64,000 bases of DNA, taken from positions 64,501-128,500 of the forward strand of contig QHWB01000031.1 in the NCBI GenBank assembly GCA_003222395.1, read 5' to 3'. Shown here one piece after another: positions 1 to 8,346 of this stretch. This stretch comes from Acidobacteriota bacterium (GTDB taxonomy: Bacteria; Acidobacteriota; Vicinamibacteria; Vicinamibacterales; CAVVIG01). The notes beneath the pieces are model-generated. The model searched no databases and was not told the origin of the DNA. It saw only the letters and a list, made by a program, of their open reading frames with translations. Each line of letters starts with the position of its first letter. The first letter of the stretch is position 1. A program made the position numbers and the translations under genes.

Positions 1-1533
1 TTCGCGCGACAGGAACCCCGCGACGACCAGCTGTTCGATGTAGCCGCGGATGGCCGCCGCCGACTCGTCTCTCAACAACCCGAAGGTGGACAGCGAATCG
101 TGGCCCGCTGCAGCGACTTTCTCGGTGGCACGGCCGAGCAGCACGTCGGTGACGTGGCTCGATCCCCGCGTCTGCTTCACGCGCACGACACACGACACGA
201 TTTTCTGCGCGAGCACGACCGAATCGGGCACGGCGTCGAGCTCCTTCAGGCACCAGTCGCACGCCCCGCAGTCGGCGCGGTCGTACCGTTGACCGAAGTA
301 CTCGACCAGCGCGCGATGGCGGCAGCGCGTCGCGGAGGCGTAGCGCTCCATGTCCCTGAGCAGCGTCCTCGCGCTCTCGTTCCATTCGCCGTTGGCTTCG
401 AGCATCTGGCGCCACCGGCCGAAATCGGCGCCGCTGTAGATAAGGATGCACTCGGCAGGCAGGCCGTCGCGGCCGGCGCGCCCCGATTCCTGCTGATAGT
501 GCTCGGGCGAGCGCGGCGCGCCCGCGTGCAGGACGAACCGCACGTTCGAACGATCGATGCCCATGCCGAACGCGACGGTCGCAACCACGACGTCGATCTG
601 CTCGTCGAGAAATGCCTCCTGATGGCGGCTGCGTACCTCGTCGGGCAGGCCGGCATGGTACGGCGCCGCACGATGCCCTTCAGCCTGCAGCTTGGCGGCG
701 ATGCTTTCGACCTCGCGGCGCGACGAGCAGTAGACGATGCCTGCTTCGTGCTCGTGGCGCGCCAGCACGTCGCCGAGCTGCTTGTGGAAGTCGCCCCGGC
801 GCAGCACGCGGTAGATCAGATTGGGTCGATCGAACGAGCCGACCAGCACGAGCGGATCGCGCAGGCGCAGCTCGGACGCGATGTCGCGCCGCACGCGTTC
901 GGTTGCCGTTGCCGTGAACGCGTGAACCGAGACGCCCGGGAACTCGTCGCGCAGCGCGCCCAGCTGGCGATATTCCGGCCGGAAGTCGTGGCCCCACTGG
1001 CTGATGCAATGCGCTTCGTCGATGGCGATGAACCGTATGCCGGTTTGCTGCAGCAGCCGTCTGAGCGCGCCGTCGGCGACGATTCGCTCGGGCGACACGT
1101 AGAGAAGGCGGCAGCGCTCGTCGCGAATCGAGGCAAGCACCTCGTCGCGCTGGCCAGGCAGCAGCGTGCTGTTCAAGTACGACGCGGCGACGCCGTCGAC
1201 CCGCAGCCCGTCGACTTGATCCTTCATCAGCGAAATGAGCGGCGAGACGACGATCGCGAGCTGATTCGACGCGATTGCCGGAGCCTGGAAACAGAGCGAC
1301 TTGCCACCGCCGGTCGGCAGCACGACGAGGCTGTCGCGCGCGTCGAGGGCCGCGTGCATGGCGTCGCGCTGCAGTGGGCGGAAATCGGAGAAGCCCCAGA
1401 CGCGGTGGAGCACGTCCAGCAGGAGCGCGTCATACGGTCCGGCCGTTGCGCCGGCCCGTGCCGGCGTGTCGGCGCCGGTCCCTCGACTCGGCTCGGGACC
1501 GCCTTGAGCTTGTCGAAGGGCGGGCGGATACAT
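1..1533 (-). CDS. recQ: ATP-dependent DNA helicase RecQ (C-terminus outside window)
   Basis: 3'-5' superfamily 2 DNA helicase for recombination and fork repair; the window holds about 511 codons and the C-terminus runs off at base 1. Counting from ATG 1533: Walker A LPTGGGKSL at about 73-81, DEAH box IDEAHCISQWGHDFRPE at about 171-187, FTATAT motif III, helicase C domain ending in QESGRAGRDG, then the RecQ zinc-binding cysteines (CRHRALVEYF...CGACDWC) and the beginning of the RQC region. The first ~35 residues (MYPPALRQAQGG...) are not RecQ-like: they are encoded by a hairpin repeat and a CTTGTCGAAGG-type repeat, so the true start could lie further in (a GTG just before LHRVWGF). It follows ispG by about 10 bp on the same strand. 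Family assignment is secure; the start is not. Confidence 0.93.
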   Translation of the reverse strand, partial: MYPPALRQAQGGPEPSRGTGADTPARAGATAGPYDALLLDVLHRVWGFSDFRPLQRDAMHAALDARDSLVVLPTGGGKSLCFQAPAIASNQLAIVVSPLISLMKDQVDGLRVDGVAASYLNSTLLPGQRDEVLASIRDERCRLLYVSPERIVADGALRRLLQQTGIRFIAIDEAHCISQWGHDFRPEYRQLGALRDEFPGVSVHAFTATATERVRRDIASELRLRDPLVLVGSFDRPNLIYRVLRRGDFHKQLGDVLARHEHEAGIVYCSSRREVESIAAKLQAEGHRAAPYHAGLPDEVRSRHQEAFLDEQIDVVVATVAFGMGIDRSNVRFVLHAGAPRSPEHYQQESGRAGRDGLPAECILIYSGADFGRWRQMLEANGEWNESARTLLRDMERYASATRCRHRALVEYFGQRYDRADCGACDWCLKELDAVPDSVVLAQKIVSCVVRVKQTRGSSHVTDVLLGRATEKVAAAGHDSLSTFGLLRDESAAAIRGYIEQLVVAGFLSRE

Positions 1534-1546
1534 TGGTCCGCCCCTA
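1481..1546. repeat. Hairpin repeat plus CTTGTCGAAGG-type repeat at the ispG/recQ junction
   Basis: Bases 1522-1528 and 1537-1543 form a 7-bp inverted repeat (GGGCGGA / TCCGCCC), and on the minus strand the hairpin is preceded by GTAG, whose TAG is the ispG stop codon. The best recQ ATG sits in the hairpin loop. The adjacent CTTGTCGAAGG sequence recurs in the hairpin at 56355-56391. Confidence 0.6.
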
Positions 1547-2785
1547 CCCTTTCTTCACGTACGTCCGCTCGACGTACGCGTCGACGAGGCGCTGGAATTC
1601 AACGGCGAGCTCGTCGTACGTGCCGCGCAGGGTGGTGACGTGCTGGCCGTCGATGTAGATCGGGCAGTTCGGGGCCTCGCCGGTTCCCGGCAGGCTGATG
1701 CCGATGTTGGCGGCCTTCGATTCGCCCGGCCCGTTGACGACGCATCCCATGACCGCCAGCGTCATCGTCTCGACGCCCTCGTGCGTCGCTTTCCACTCAG
1801 GCATCTTGCCGCGGATGTATCCCTGGATCCGTTCGGCCAGCTCCTGAAACGTGGTGCTCGTCGTCCGGCCGCACCCCGGACACGCGGTGACGCTCGGCGA
1901 GAACGATCGCAGGCCGAGCGCCTGCAGCATCTCGCACGCCGCGTACACTTCTTCGCGCCGATCGCCGCCCGGCCTCGGCGTGAGCGACACGCGGATCGTG
2001 TCGCCGATCCCTTCGGCCAAGAGGACGCCCATCGCGGCCGACGACCAGACGAGACCCTTCGTGCCCATCCCCGCCTCGGTGAGGCCCAGGTGCAGTGGCT
2101 GATCGGTGCGCCGCGCGAGCTCGCGGTAGACGGCGATGAGATCGCGTGGCCGCGATGTTTTGCAGGAGATGATGATTTGATCCTTCCGCAGACCGCTTTC
2201 GATCGCGAGCGCCGTCGACTCGATGGCCGAGAGCACCATGCATTCGTTGATGATTTCCTCGGACGTCCTGCCGAGATCGCGATCCGTGTTCTCCTGCATC
2301 TTGGCGACGACGAGCTCCTGGTTGAGCGACCCGCCGTTGACCCCGATACGCACCGGTTTCGCGTTGTCGACGGCGACCTTGCAAATGGTCGCGAACTGCT
2401 CGTCGCGTCGCTTTCCCGTCCCGACGTTGCCCGGGTTGATTCGATATTTATCGAGCGCGCGCGCGCAGTCCGGGTATCTCGTCAGCAGCAGGTGACCGTT
2501 GTAATGGAAGTCGCCGATGAGCGGAGCGGAGCAGCCGGCCTCGAGCATCCGCTGTTTGATCTCGGGAACTGCAGCGGCCGCATCAGGCAGGTTGACGGTC
2601 ACGCGTACGAGCTCGGATCCGGCTTCGGCGAGCTCGATGCATTGCTGCGCCGTCGCGCGCGCGTCGGCCGTATCGGTCATCGTCATCGACTGCACGACGA
2701 TCGGCGCACCGCCGCCAACCTGGACGTGACCGACCTTCACGCCCACAGTCCTGTGAAGCTTCACCTGTGGCATCGAAGTTCTCAT
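1544..2785 (-). CDS. ispG: 4-hydroxy-3-methylbut-2-enyl diphosphate synthase
   Basis: Penultimate enzyme of the MEP isoprenoid pathway: a cytosolic [4Fe-4S] enzyme converting MEcPP to HMBPP. The 413-aa product has the N-terminal TIM barrel ([18 protein letters not shown], then RINPGNVG and IGVNGGSL) and the C-terminal cluster domain with [10 protein letters not shown] and [10 protein letters not shown], which supply the three cluster cysteines. I chose ATG 2785 ([13 protein letters not shown]); a longer frame to 2854 runs into the repeat cluster and adds residues with no family similarity. ATG 2773 (MPQVK) is an alternative. recQ follows on the same strand after about 10 bp. Confidence 0.95.
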   Translation of the reverse strand: MRTSMPQVKLHRTVGVKVGHVQVGGGAPIVVQSMTMTDTADARATAQQCIELAEAGSELVRVTVNLPDAAAAVPEIKQRMLEAGCSAPLIGDFHYNGHLLLTRYPDCARALDKYRINPGNVGTGKRRDEQFATICKVAVDNAKPVRIGVNGGSLNQELVVAKMQENTDRDLGRTSEEIINECMVLSAIESTALAIESGLRKDQIIISCKTSRPRDLIAVYRELARRTDQPLHLGLTEAGMGTKGLVWSSAAMGVLLAEGIGDTIRVSLTPRPGGDRREEVYAACEMLQALGLRSFSPSVTACPGCGRTTSTTFQELAERIQGYIRGKMPEWKATHEGVETMTLAVMGCVVNGPGESKAANIGISLPGTGEAPNCPIYIDGQHVTTLRGTYDELAVEFQRLVDAYVERTYVKKG

Positions 2786-2804
2786 GTTAGCATCGTCGGT
2801 CGAT

Positions 2805-2966
2805 CGCTCGGCTGAAAGCCTCGCGCTACAGCGAGGCGCGTAGCGCTCCAGCATGACCGTGTAGCGCGAGCCTTTCAGGCGAGCGCTGCTGCCAGGCCGC
2901 GTAGCGCGAGCCTTTCAGGCGAGCGCTGCTGGCAGGCCGCGTGGCGCGAGCCTTTCAGGCGAGCGG
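2805..2966. repeat. REP-like element cluster (intergenic)
   Basis: An inverted REP-like copy lies at 2805-2829 (ending in ...CGCGCTAC). Three direct copies with a 40-bp period begin at 2861, 2901 and 2941, each opening GTAGCGCGAG or GTGGCGCGAG, then CCTTTCAGGC and GAGCG. The third copy ends directly before the GGGAGA ribosome-binding site of the next gene. The same 25-bp sequence bounds the in-frame insertions at 29874-30073 and 39572-39758. Confidence 0.85.
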
Positions 2967-2974
2967 GAGAGACT

Positions 2975-3952
2975 ATGCGAGCGATCCGAGTTCATCAATT
3001 CGGCGGTCCCGACGTCCTCAAGCTCGAAGAAATTCCCGATCCGAAACCGGGCGCGGGCGAAATCGTCGTGCGCGTTCGCGCCGCCGGCGTCAATCCGGTC
3101 GACGCGTACATGCATACCGGCACGTATGCGCGCAAGCCGCCACTGCCCTATACGCCGGGATTCGACGGCGCCGGCGAAATCGAAAGCGTCGGCGCGGATG
3201 TGAAGGGCTTCGCCGCCGGCGATCGCGTGTACATCGCGGGGCCGGGCAACACTGTGTCGGGCGCAGGCACGTACGCGGACAAAGCGCTGTGCAGTCCGTC
3301 GCAGCTGCATCCTCTGCCCGCGCGCGCATCGTTCGGGCAGGGCGCGGCGCTCGGCGTGCCGTACTGCACGGCGTATCGCGCGTTGTTTCAGCGCGCGGGC
3401 GCGCGGCCGGGCGAAGTGGTGCTCGTGCACGGCGCCACCGGCGGCGTCGGGCTCGCGTCGGTGGAGTTCGCGCACGCGCGCGGCCTGACCGTCATCGGCA
3501 GCGGCGGAACCGACAAAGGGCTCGCGACAGTCCGCGATCACGGCGGGGACGTGCTCGTCAACCACAAGTCGCCGGCCTACACCGACGAAATCGTGCGCGC
3601 GACGGGCGGCCGCGGCGTCGACGTGATCGTCGAGATGGCGGCGCACGTCAACCTCGATCGCGACCTCGGCCTGCTCGCCAAACACGGACGCGTGGTCGTG
3701 GTGGGCAATCGCGGTCGCGTCGAAATCGACGCACGCCAGGCGATGGGACGCGATGCTGCGATTCTGGGGATGACGCTGTTCAACGTCAACGAACGGGACA
3801 TGGCCGAAATCCACGCCGCGCTGATTGCCGGCCTCGCGGGCGGCGCGCTGAACCCGGTTGTCGGACGCGAATTGCCGCTCGCTGACGCCTCTAAGGCGCA
3901 CGAGCACATCATGGAACCCGGCGCGCTCGGCAAGATCGTTCTTGTTCCGTAG
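2975..3952 (+). CDS. NADPH:quinone reductase (zinc-independent MDR family)
   Basis: Medium-chain dehydrogenase/reductase of the quinone oxidoreductase type, predicted to reduce quinones or enones with NADPH in the cytosol. The 325-aa product has the GroES-like N-domain (GGPDVLKLEEIPDPKPGAGE, VRAAGVNPVDAY), a Rossmann domain with HGATGGVGLASVEFA at about residues 150-165, and a C-terminus ending GKIVLVP. The zinc ligands of alcohol dehydrogenases are absent, as in quinone reductases. ATG 2975 has GGGAGA four bases upstream, abutting the last REP-like copy. Substrate not determined. Confidence 0.9.
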   Translation: MRAIRVHQFGGPDVLKLEEIPDPKPGAGEIVVRVRAAGVNPVDAYMHTGTYARKPPLPYTPGFDGAGEIESVGADVKGFAAGDRVYIAGPGNTVSGAGTYADKALCSPSQLHPLPARASFGQGAALGVPYCTAYRALFQRAGARPGEVVLVHGATGGVGLASVEFAHARGLTVIGSGGTDKGLATVRDHGGDVLVNHKSPAYTDEIVRATGGRGVDVIVEMAAHVNLDRDLGLLAKHGRVVVVGNRGRVEIDARQAMGRDAAILGMTLFNVNERDMAEIHAALIAGLAGGALNPVVGRELPLADASKAHEHIMEPGALGKIVLVP

Positions 3953-4016
3953 ATTCGCTCAGCTGCCGAAACGCCGCGTCTGCGAAATTCAGCTAGGATT
4001 GAAGTTCGACTGGTAA

Positions 4017-6872
4017 ATGCCTGAGACCATCGATTGGCCGCCGCACCGTCGCTCCCGGCGGCGCGGCCTCATCCTTCTCCTGGTCGTCGCGGGCGTCCTG
4101 CTGCTCGGCGGCGGCACGGCGCTCTCCTACTACGTCGACGCGCTGTGGTTCGATTCGCTCGGCTACGGCGCCGTCTTCTGGAAAACACTGAACCTGCAGG
4201 CGACCGTCTTCAGCACGTTCACGCTCGCGACGTTCGTCATCCTGTACGGATCGTTCGTGGCGTTGAAGCCGCCGCGCCTCGGCGAGCTGACCGGCTTTCC
4301 GATTCTGATCAACGGACAGCCGATCAAGCTGCCGGTCGAACCGGTGCTGCGGCTGATCGCGATCGTCGCCTCGCTGCTGATCGCCTTTGCCACAGGCGCC
4401 GGGATGATGGCGCAGTGGTCCACGCTCGCGTTGTGGTGGTACGCGAGGGGCGACGCGCTGCCGGGGGCGGCGGCGGGCGTCGTCGATCCAATCTTCGGCA
4501 GGCCGCTGCCGTTCTATCTGTTCACGCTGCCGGCGTGGCAGCTCCTTTCCGGGTGGGTGATGACGCTGGCGGTGATCGTTGCCGGCGTCGCGCTGTTCTT
4601 CACTGTCGTCACCGGCGGCACGCGGATGCTCGGCGCCCGCCGCGATTATCCGGGCGCCGGGGCGTGGCGCGGACTGTCGGTCGCCTACGCCGTGGTGCTG
4701 CTGGCGCTCGCGGCGCGGACGTATCTCGGTCGCTTCGCGCAGCTGTTCGAAGACCACACCATTTTTTCGGGCGTCACCTACACCGAGGCGCACATCACGC
4801 TCACCGGCGCGCTCGTCGTCTCGGCGGCGTTGGCGCTTGGCGCAGCGATCGCGTTCGTGAACGCTGCTTCGTCGCCGAAGCTGCGATGGCTCGTCGCCGC
4901 GATCGCACCTGCGGCGCTGTGCTACGTCGTCGTCGGCGTGCTCGGCTGGTACGTCACGAGCTTCATCGTCAAGCCGAACGAGCTCGTCCGCGAGCGGCCG
5001 TTCATCACGCACAACATCGAGATGACACGCGTCGCGTACGCGCTCAATCGCATCGCGCAGCGTCCGTTTCCGGCGGAGACGACCGTCGAGGCGGCCGACG
5101 CCCCCAACAACCAGGACACGATTCAAAACATCCGCCTGTGGGACTGGCGCGCGCTGCAGGACACGCTGCGGCAGCTGCAGGAGATCCGCACGTACTACGA
5201 TTTCCCCGACATCGACATCGATCGCTACGAGATTGACGGCTCGACGCGGCAGATGATGCTCGCCGCGCGCGAGCTGAACGTCGACAAGCTGCCGGAGAGC
5301 AGCCGCAACTGGATCAACGAAAAGCTGATCTACACGCACGGCTACGGCGTCACGATGAACCCGGTCAACGGCTTCACGCCCGAAGGATTGCCGACGCTGA
5401 TTCTCAGCAACATGCCGGTGCAAAGCACCATTCCCGCCCTGAAGGTGACGCGGCCCGAAATCTACTTCGGCGAGCTGACGACGACCGACGTGTACGTGAA
5501 CACGCGGCAGAAGGAGTTCAACTACCCGCAGGGCGACACGAACGCCTTCGCATCGTATGAAGGCAAGGGCGGCATCGTGCTCGGCGGCTTCTTCCGGCGG
5601 CTCCTCATCGCGCTCGACCGCGGCGATCTCGCGAAGCTGCCGTTCAGCGACGACATCACGCCGGCGAGCCGGCTGCTGATGCGCCGCTCCATCCGCGATC
5701 GCCTCGAGACGATTGCGGGCTTCCTGACCTTCGACGAAGACCCCTACATCGTCATCGGGAACGACGGCCGGCTATTCTGGATCGCCGATGGATACACGAC
5801 GTCGGATTCCTATCCTTACGCGCGGCACTACGGTCTCGGGCGCGACCGCGTCAACTACGTCCGCAACAGCGTCAAGGTCGTCGTCGACGCCTACGACGGG
5901 TCGACGACGTTCTACGTGTTCGACAGCGACGATCCCGTCGTTGCCGGCTATCGCGCGATCTTCCCGTCGCTCTTCAAGGACGCGCCGGCGATGCCGCAGG
6001 ATCTTCGCAAGCACGTGCGTTACCCCGAGCTGATGCTGCGGGTGCAGGCGGCCGTGTACGGGCTCTACCATATGACGGCGCCCGATGTGTTCTACAACCG
6101 CGAAGATTTGTGGAGCGTCGCGAGCGAGGTCGGCATGAACCAGCAGCGCCAGCAGGCGACGCTGCCGATGGATCCGAATTTCGTCCTCATGAAGCTGCCC
6201 GACGAACGGACGACGGAATTCATCGAGATCCTGCCGTTCACTCCTGCGAACCGGAACAATCTGATCGGATGGATCGCGGGGCGCAGCGACGATCCGCACT
6301 ACGGGACCGCGATCGTCTACGACTTCCCGAAAACGAGGCTCATCGACGGGCCGCTGCAGATCGAGGCGCGGATCGATCAGAACCCGCAGCTGTCGGGGCA
6401 GCTGTCGCTGTGGAATCAGCAGGGATCGCACGTGCGCCGCGGCAGCCTGATCGTCATCCCGATCGGCCGCGCGCTCTTGTACGCCGAGCCGATCTATCTT
6501 CAGGCCGAGCGCAGCCCGATGCCCGAGCTGCGCCTCGTCGTGCTCGCGATGCAGGATCGGCTCGCGTACGGGCCGACGTTCGAGTCGGCGGTGGCCGCGT
6601 TGTTCGGCAACGCGCCGTCAACAATCGCGCCTGCCGCGCCGCCGCCCGGCGCGGCGGCGGCCCAACCCGAGCTGCCGCAAGCGCCCGCTGCGCCGGTCTC
6701 GAGAGCGCCCGGCGCCCCGCCGAACGCCGACGCCGATGCGCTGATCGCCGAAGCCGCGCGCGACCTCGCCGACTACCAGCGCCTGACCGCCGAAGGCAGG
6801 CTGGGCGAGGCGGGCCAGAAGCTGGAGGCGTTGAAGCGGGCGCTCGAACAGCTCGCGTCGCGCCGAAGGTAG
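4017..6872 (+). CDS. UPF0182 family large membrane protein
   Basis: Inner-membrane protein of unknown function matching the UPF0182 (COG1615) family in length and layout (951 aa). About seven transmembrane segments occupy the first ~310 residues: LILLLVVAGVLLLGGG near residue 20 and further hydrophobic blocks up to APAALCYVVVGVLGWYV near 310. A large soluble region follows, with the family sequences NIRLWDWRALQDTLRQLQ, GYGVTMNPVN and YARHYGLGRDRVNYVRNS. The C-terminal ~90 residues are an Ala/Pro-rich linker and a basic helix (LEALKRALEQLASRRR), as in many members. It begins about 65 bp after the quinone reductase and ends convergent with the VOC gene. Confidence 0.9.
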   Translation: MPETIDWPPHRRSRRRGLILLLVVAGVLLLGGGTALSYYVDALWFDSLGYGAVFWKTLNLQATVFSTFTLATFVILYGSFVALKPPRLGELTGFPILINGQPIKLPVEPVLRLIAIVASLLIAFATGAGMMAQWSTLALWWYARGDALPGAAAGVVDPIFGRPLPFYLFTLPAWQLLSGWVMTLAVIVAGVALFFTVVTGGTRMLGARRDYPGAGAWRGLSVAYAVVLLALAARTYLGRFAQLFEDHTIFSGVTYTEAHITLTGALVVSAALALGAAIAFVNAASSPKLRWLVAAIAPAALCYVVVGVLGWYVTSFIVKPNELVRERPFITHNIEMTRVAYALNRIAQRPFPAETTVEAADAPNNQDTIQNIRLWDWRALQDTLRQLQEIRTYYDFPDIDIDRYEIDGSTRQMMLAARELNVDKLPESSRNWINEKLIYTHGYGVTMNPVNGFTPEGLPTLILSNMPVQSTIPALKVTRPEIYFGELTTTDVYVNTRQKEFNYPQGDTNAFASYEGKGGIVLGGFFRRLLIALDRGDLAKLPFSDDITPASRLLMRRSIRDRLETIAGFLTFDEDPYIVIGNDGRLFWIADGYTTSDSYPYARHYGLGRDRVNYVRNSVKVVVDAYDGSTTFYVFDSDDPVVAGYRAIFPSLFKDAPAMPQDLRKHVRYPELMLRVQAAVYGLYHMTAPDVFYNREDLWSVASEVGMNQQRQQATLPMDPNFVLMKLPDERTTEFIEILPFTPANRNNLIGWIAGRSDDPHYGTAIVYDFPKTRLIDGPLQIEARIDQNPQLSGQLSLWNQQGSHVRRGSLIVIPIGRALLYAEPIYLQAERSPMPELRLVVLAMQDRLAYGPTFESAVAALFGNAPSTIAPAAPPPGAAAAQPELPQAPAAPVSRAPGAPPNADADALIAEAARDLADYQRLTAEGRLGEAGQKLEALKRALEQLASRRR

Positions 6873-6883
6873 GACGTGGCGAT

Positions 6884-7321
6884 TTACGGCTGCTCCACGC
6901 GCTGCGCGAACGTAATCACGTACCCATCGGGATCGGCGATCGCGAACTCGCGCATGCCGTACCACTGCGTCACGATCGGCATCACGATCGTCACGTTCGG
7001 CTTTGACTTCAGCCGTTCGTGGAGCGGATCGACCTCCTCCACTTCGATGAACATCATGTTGCCGCCGCCGCCAATCGACAGACGGGCGAACTGAGGGCTC
7101 TCCTTCGAGACTGTCGATTTGTCGTTGAGAAAAATCTCCACCGAGCCGCTCGTCACCGCCGCGAACGCCAGCGGCGATTCCTCGGGCACGGTGATGCCCC
7201 GTGCGAATCCGAGCACTTCCGTGTAAAACGCAAGACTTCGCTCGACGCTCGAGACGATCAGGTTCGGCGTGAGCTTCGTTGCTTGGAGCGGCTTCGCGGC
7301 TTTGAGCGGCTGAAGGGTCAT
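6884..7321 (-). CDS. VOC (glyoxalase/bleomycin-resistance) superfamily protein
   Basis: Small cytosolic vicinal-oxygen-chelate fold protein, 145 aa. The beta-alpha-beta-beta-beta pattern is seen in TPNLIVSSVERSLAFYTEVLGF at residues 18-39 and in REFAIADPDGYVITFAQ near the C-terminus, typical of glyoxalase-like proteins. Metal-ligand positions are incomplete, so a catalytic role cannot be assigned. It is monocistronic, convergent with the UPF0182 gene and divergent from the FKBP gene. Confidence 0.85.
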   Translation of the reverse strand: MTLQPLKAAKPLQATKLTPNLIVSSVERSLAFYTEVLGFARGITVPEESPLAFAAVTSGSVEIFLNDKSTVSKESPQFARLSIGGGGNMMFIEVEEVDPLHERLKSKPNVTIVMPIVTQWYGMREFAIADPDGYVITFAQRVEQP

Positions 7322-7465
7322 GGCACACCTCGCGTGATGTGCTCGCTGATCCTACGTCCGCGATCCCGGCGAGAACGGGAGGCAGGTAGGGGTTCTATTT
7401 ATCAGCTGATAGCTGATGAGACCCCGCTAGGTACGGTGGGCAGAATATCACGTTAAAATTGATTC
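7322..7465. promoter_or_regulatory. Divergent promoter region between VOC and FKBP genes
   Basis: The gap holds a near-palindrome ATCAGCTGATAGCTGAT around 7399-7415 and an A/T-rich TTAAAATTGATTC just upstream of the FKBP ATG, whose TAAAAT could be a -10 box. No clear -35 box was found. Regulation is inferred only. Confidence 0.3.
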
Positions 7466-8236
7466 ATGCTCATTCTTGCTGCCGCTCTCACACTCGCGCT
7501 CGGAACGCCACAAACCCAGCCGGCTCCGCCCGACGTCGCGGCGCCGCCGGCCGATGCGATGAAAACCGCGTCAGGACTCGCCACGAAGGTGATCACGCCC
7601 GGTACCGGGAAGGACCATCCGACGAAAGACGATATCGTGATCGTTCAGTACACCGGATGGACGACGAATGGACGGATGTTCGACAGCTCTGTATCGCGCG
7701 CCACGCCGCAGACGTATCCGGTCGCGCGTTTCGTGCCAGGAATGGCCGAGGGCGTGCAGATGATGGTCACCGGTGAAAAACGCCGGCTCTGGATTCCCGA
7801 GAACCTCGCGTACAAGGGACGGGGGAACCTGCCGAAAGGCATGGTCGTCTTCGACGTCGAGCTGATGTCGATCCCGAGCAGGGCGCCGAGCGACGTCAAG
7901 GCGCCGCCGTCGGACGCGAAGAAAACAGCCAGCGGTCTCGCATACAAAGTGTTGAAAGAGGGGACCGGTGGACGTCACCCGAAGACCAGTGACAAGGTGA
8001 CCGTTCATTACACGGGCTGGACAACCGACGGCAAGATGTTCGACAGCTCCGTCGTGAAGAACCAGCCGGCGACATTTCCGCTCGACGGCGTCATCGCAGG
8101 TTGGACCGAAGGCGTGCAGCTGATGGTGGAGGGCGAGAAGGCGCGCTTCTGGATTCCCGAGAAGCTCGCGTACAAGGGCGAACGGCCGCCGTATGGCCTG
8201 CTCGTGTTCGATATCGAGTTGATGAAGATCAATTAG
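7466..8236 (+). CDS. Periplasmic FKBP-type peptidyl-prolyl isomerase, two FKBP domains
   Basis: Predicted exported cis-trans prolyl isomerase. The 256-aa product starts with a signal sequence (MLILAAALTLALG) and a Pro-rich spacer, then carries two tandem FKBP domains at about residues 36-140 and 150-256. Both repeat the block TGW(T)T(N/D)G(R/K)MFDSSV and FWIPE-LAYKG or LWIPE-LAYKG, and each ends VVFDVELM or LVFDIELM. The linker motifs APPxDAxKTASGLA precede both domains, which points to an internal duplication. It ends convergent with the DUF349 gene, with a repeat hairpin between them. Confidence 0.9.
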   Translation: MLILAAALTLALGTPQTQPAPPDVAAPPADAMKTASGLATKVITPGTGKDHPTKDDIVIVQYTGWTTNGRMFDSSVSRATPQTYPVARFVPGMAEGVQMMVTGEKRRLWIPENLAYKGRGNLPKGMVVFDVELMSIPSRAPSDVKAPPSDAKKTASGLAYKVLKEGTGGRHPKTSDKVTVHYTGWTTDGKMFDSSVVKNQPATFPLDGVIAGWTEGVQLMVEGEKARFWIPEKLAYKGERPPYGLLVFDIELMKIN

Positions 8237-8346
8237 GCAGGAGGGGTGGGAAAGCAGGAGAGGCAGGAGGGTTAAAAACTTACCGTCCTGCCCGTCCCGC
8301 TTGTCCCGCCGCCCATCCAGCGCGTCCCGCCTGTCCTGCCCTGTCC
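8236..8346. repeat. Inverted-arm GGCAGGAG/CTGCC repeat
   Basis: A GGCAGGAGGGG-type purine-rich arm (8236-8271) is followed by a TTAAAAACTTA loop and a complementary CTGCCCGTCCCGC array (8285-8346). The right arm is translated as the C-terminal end of the DUF349 protein. It lies between convergent genes, so it may also terminate transcription. Similar structures occur at 38013-38099 and 47704-47854. Confidence 0.65.

Noticed and set aside
100-1638. Long plus-strand frame of about 512 codons
   Set aside because: Antisense to recQ; Arg/Ala/His-rich translation with no family pattern, a common artefact in high-GC DNA.
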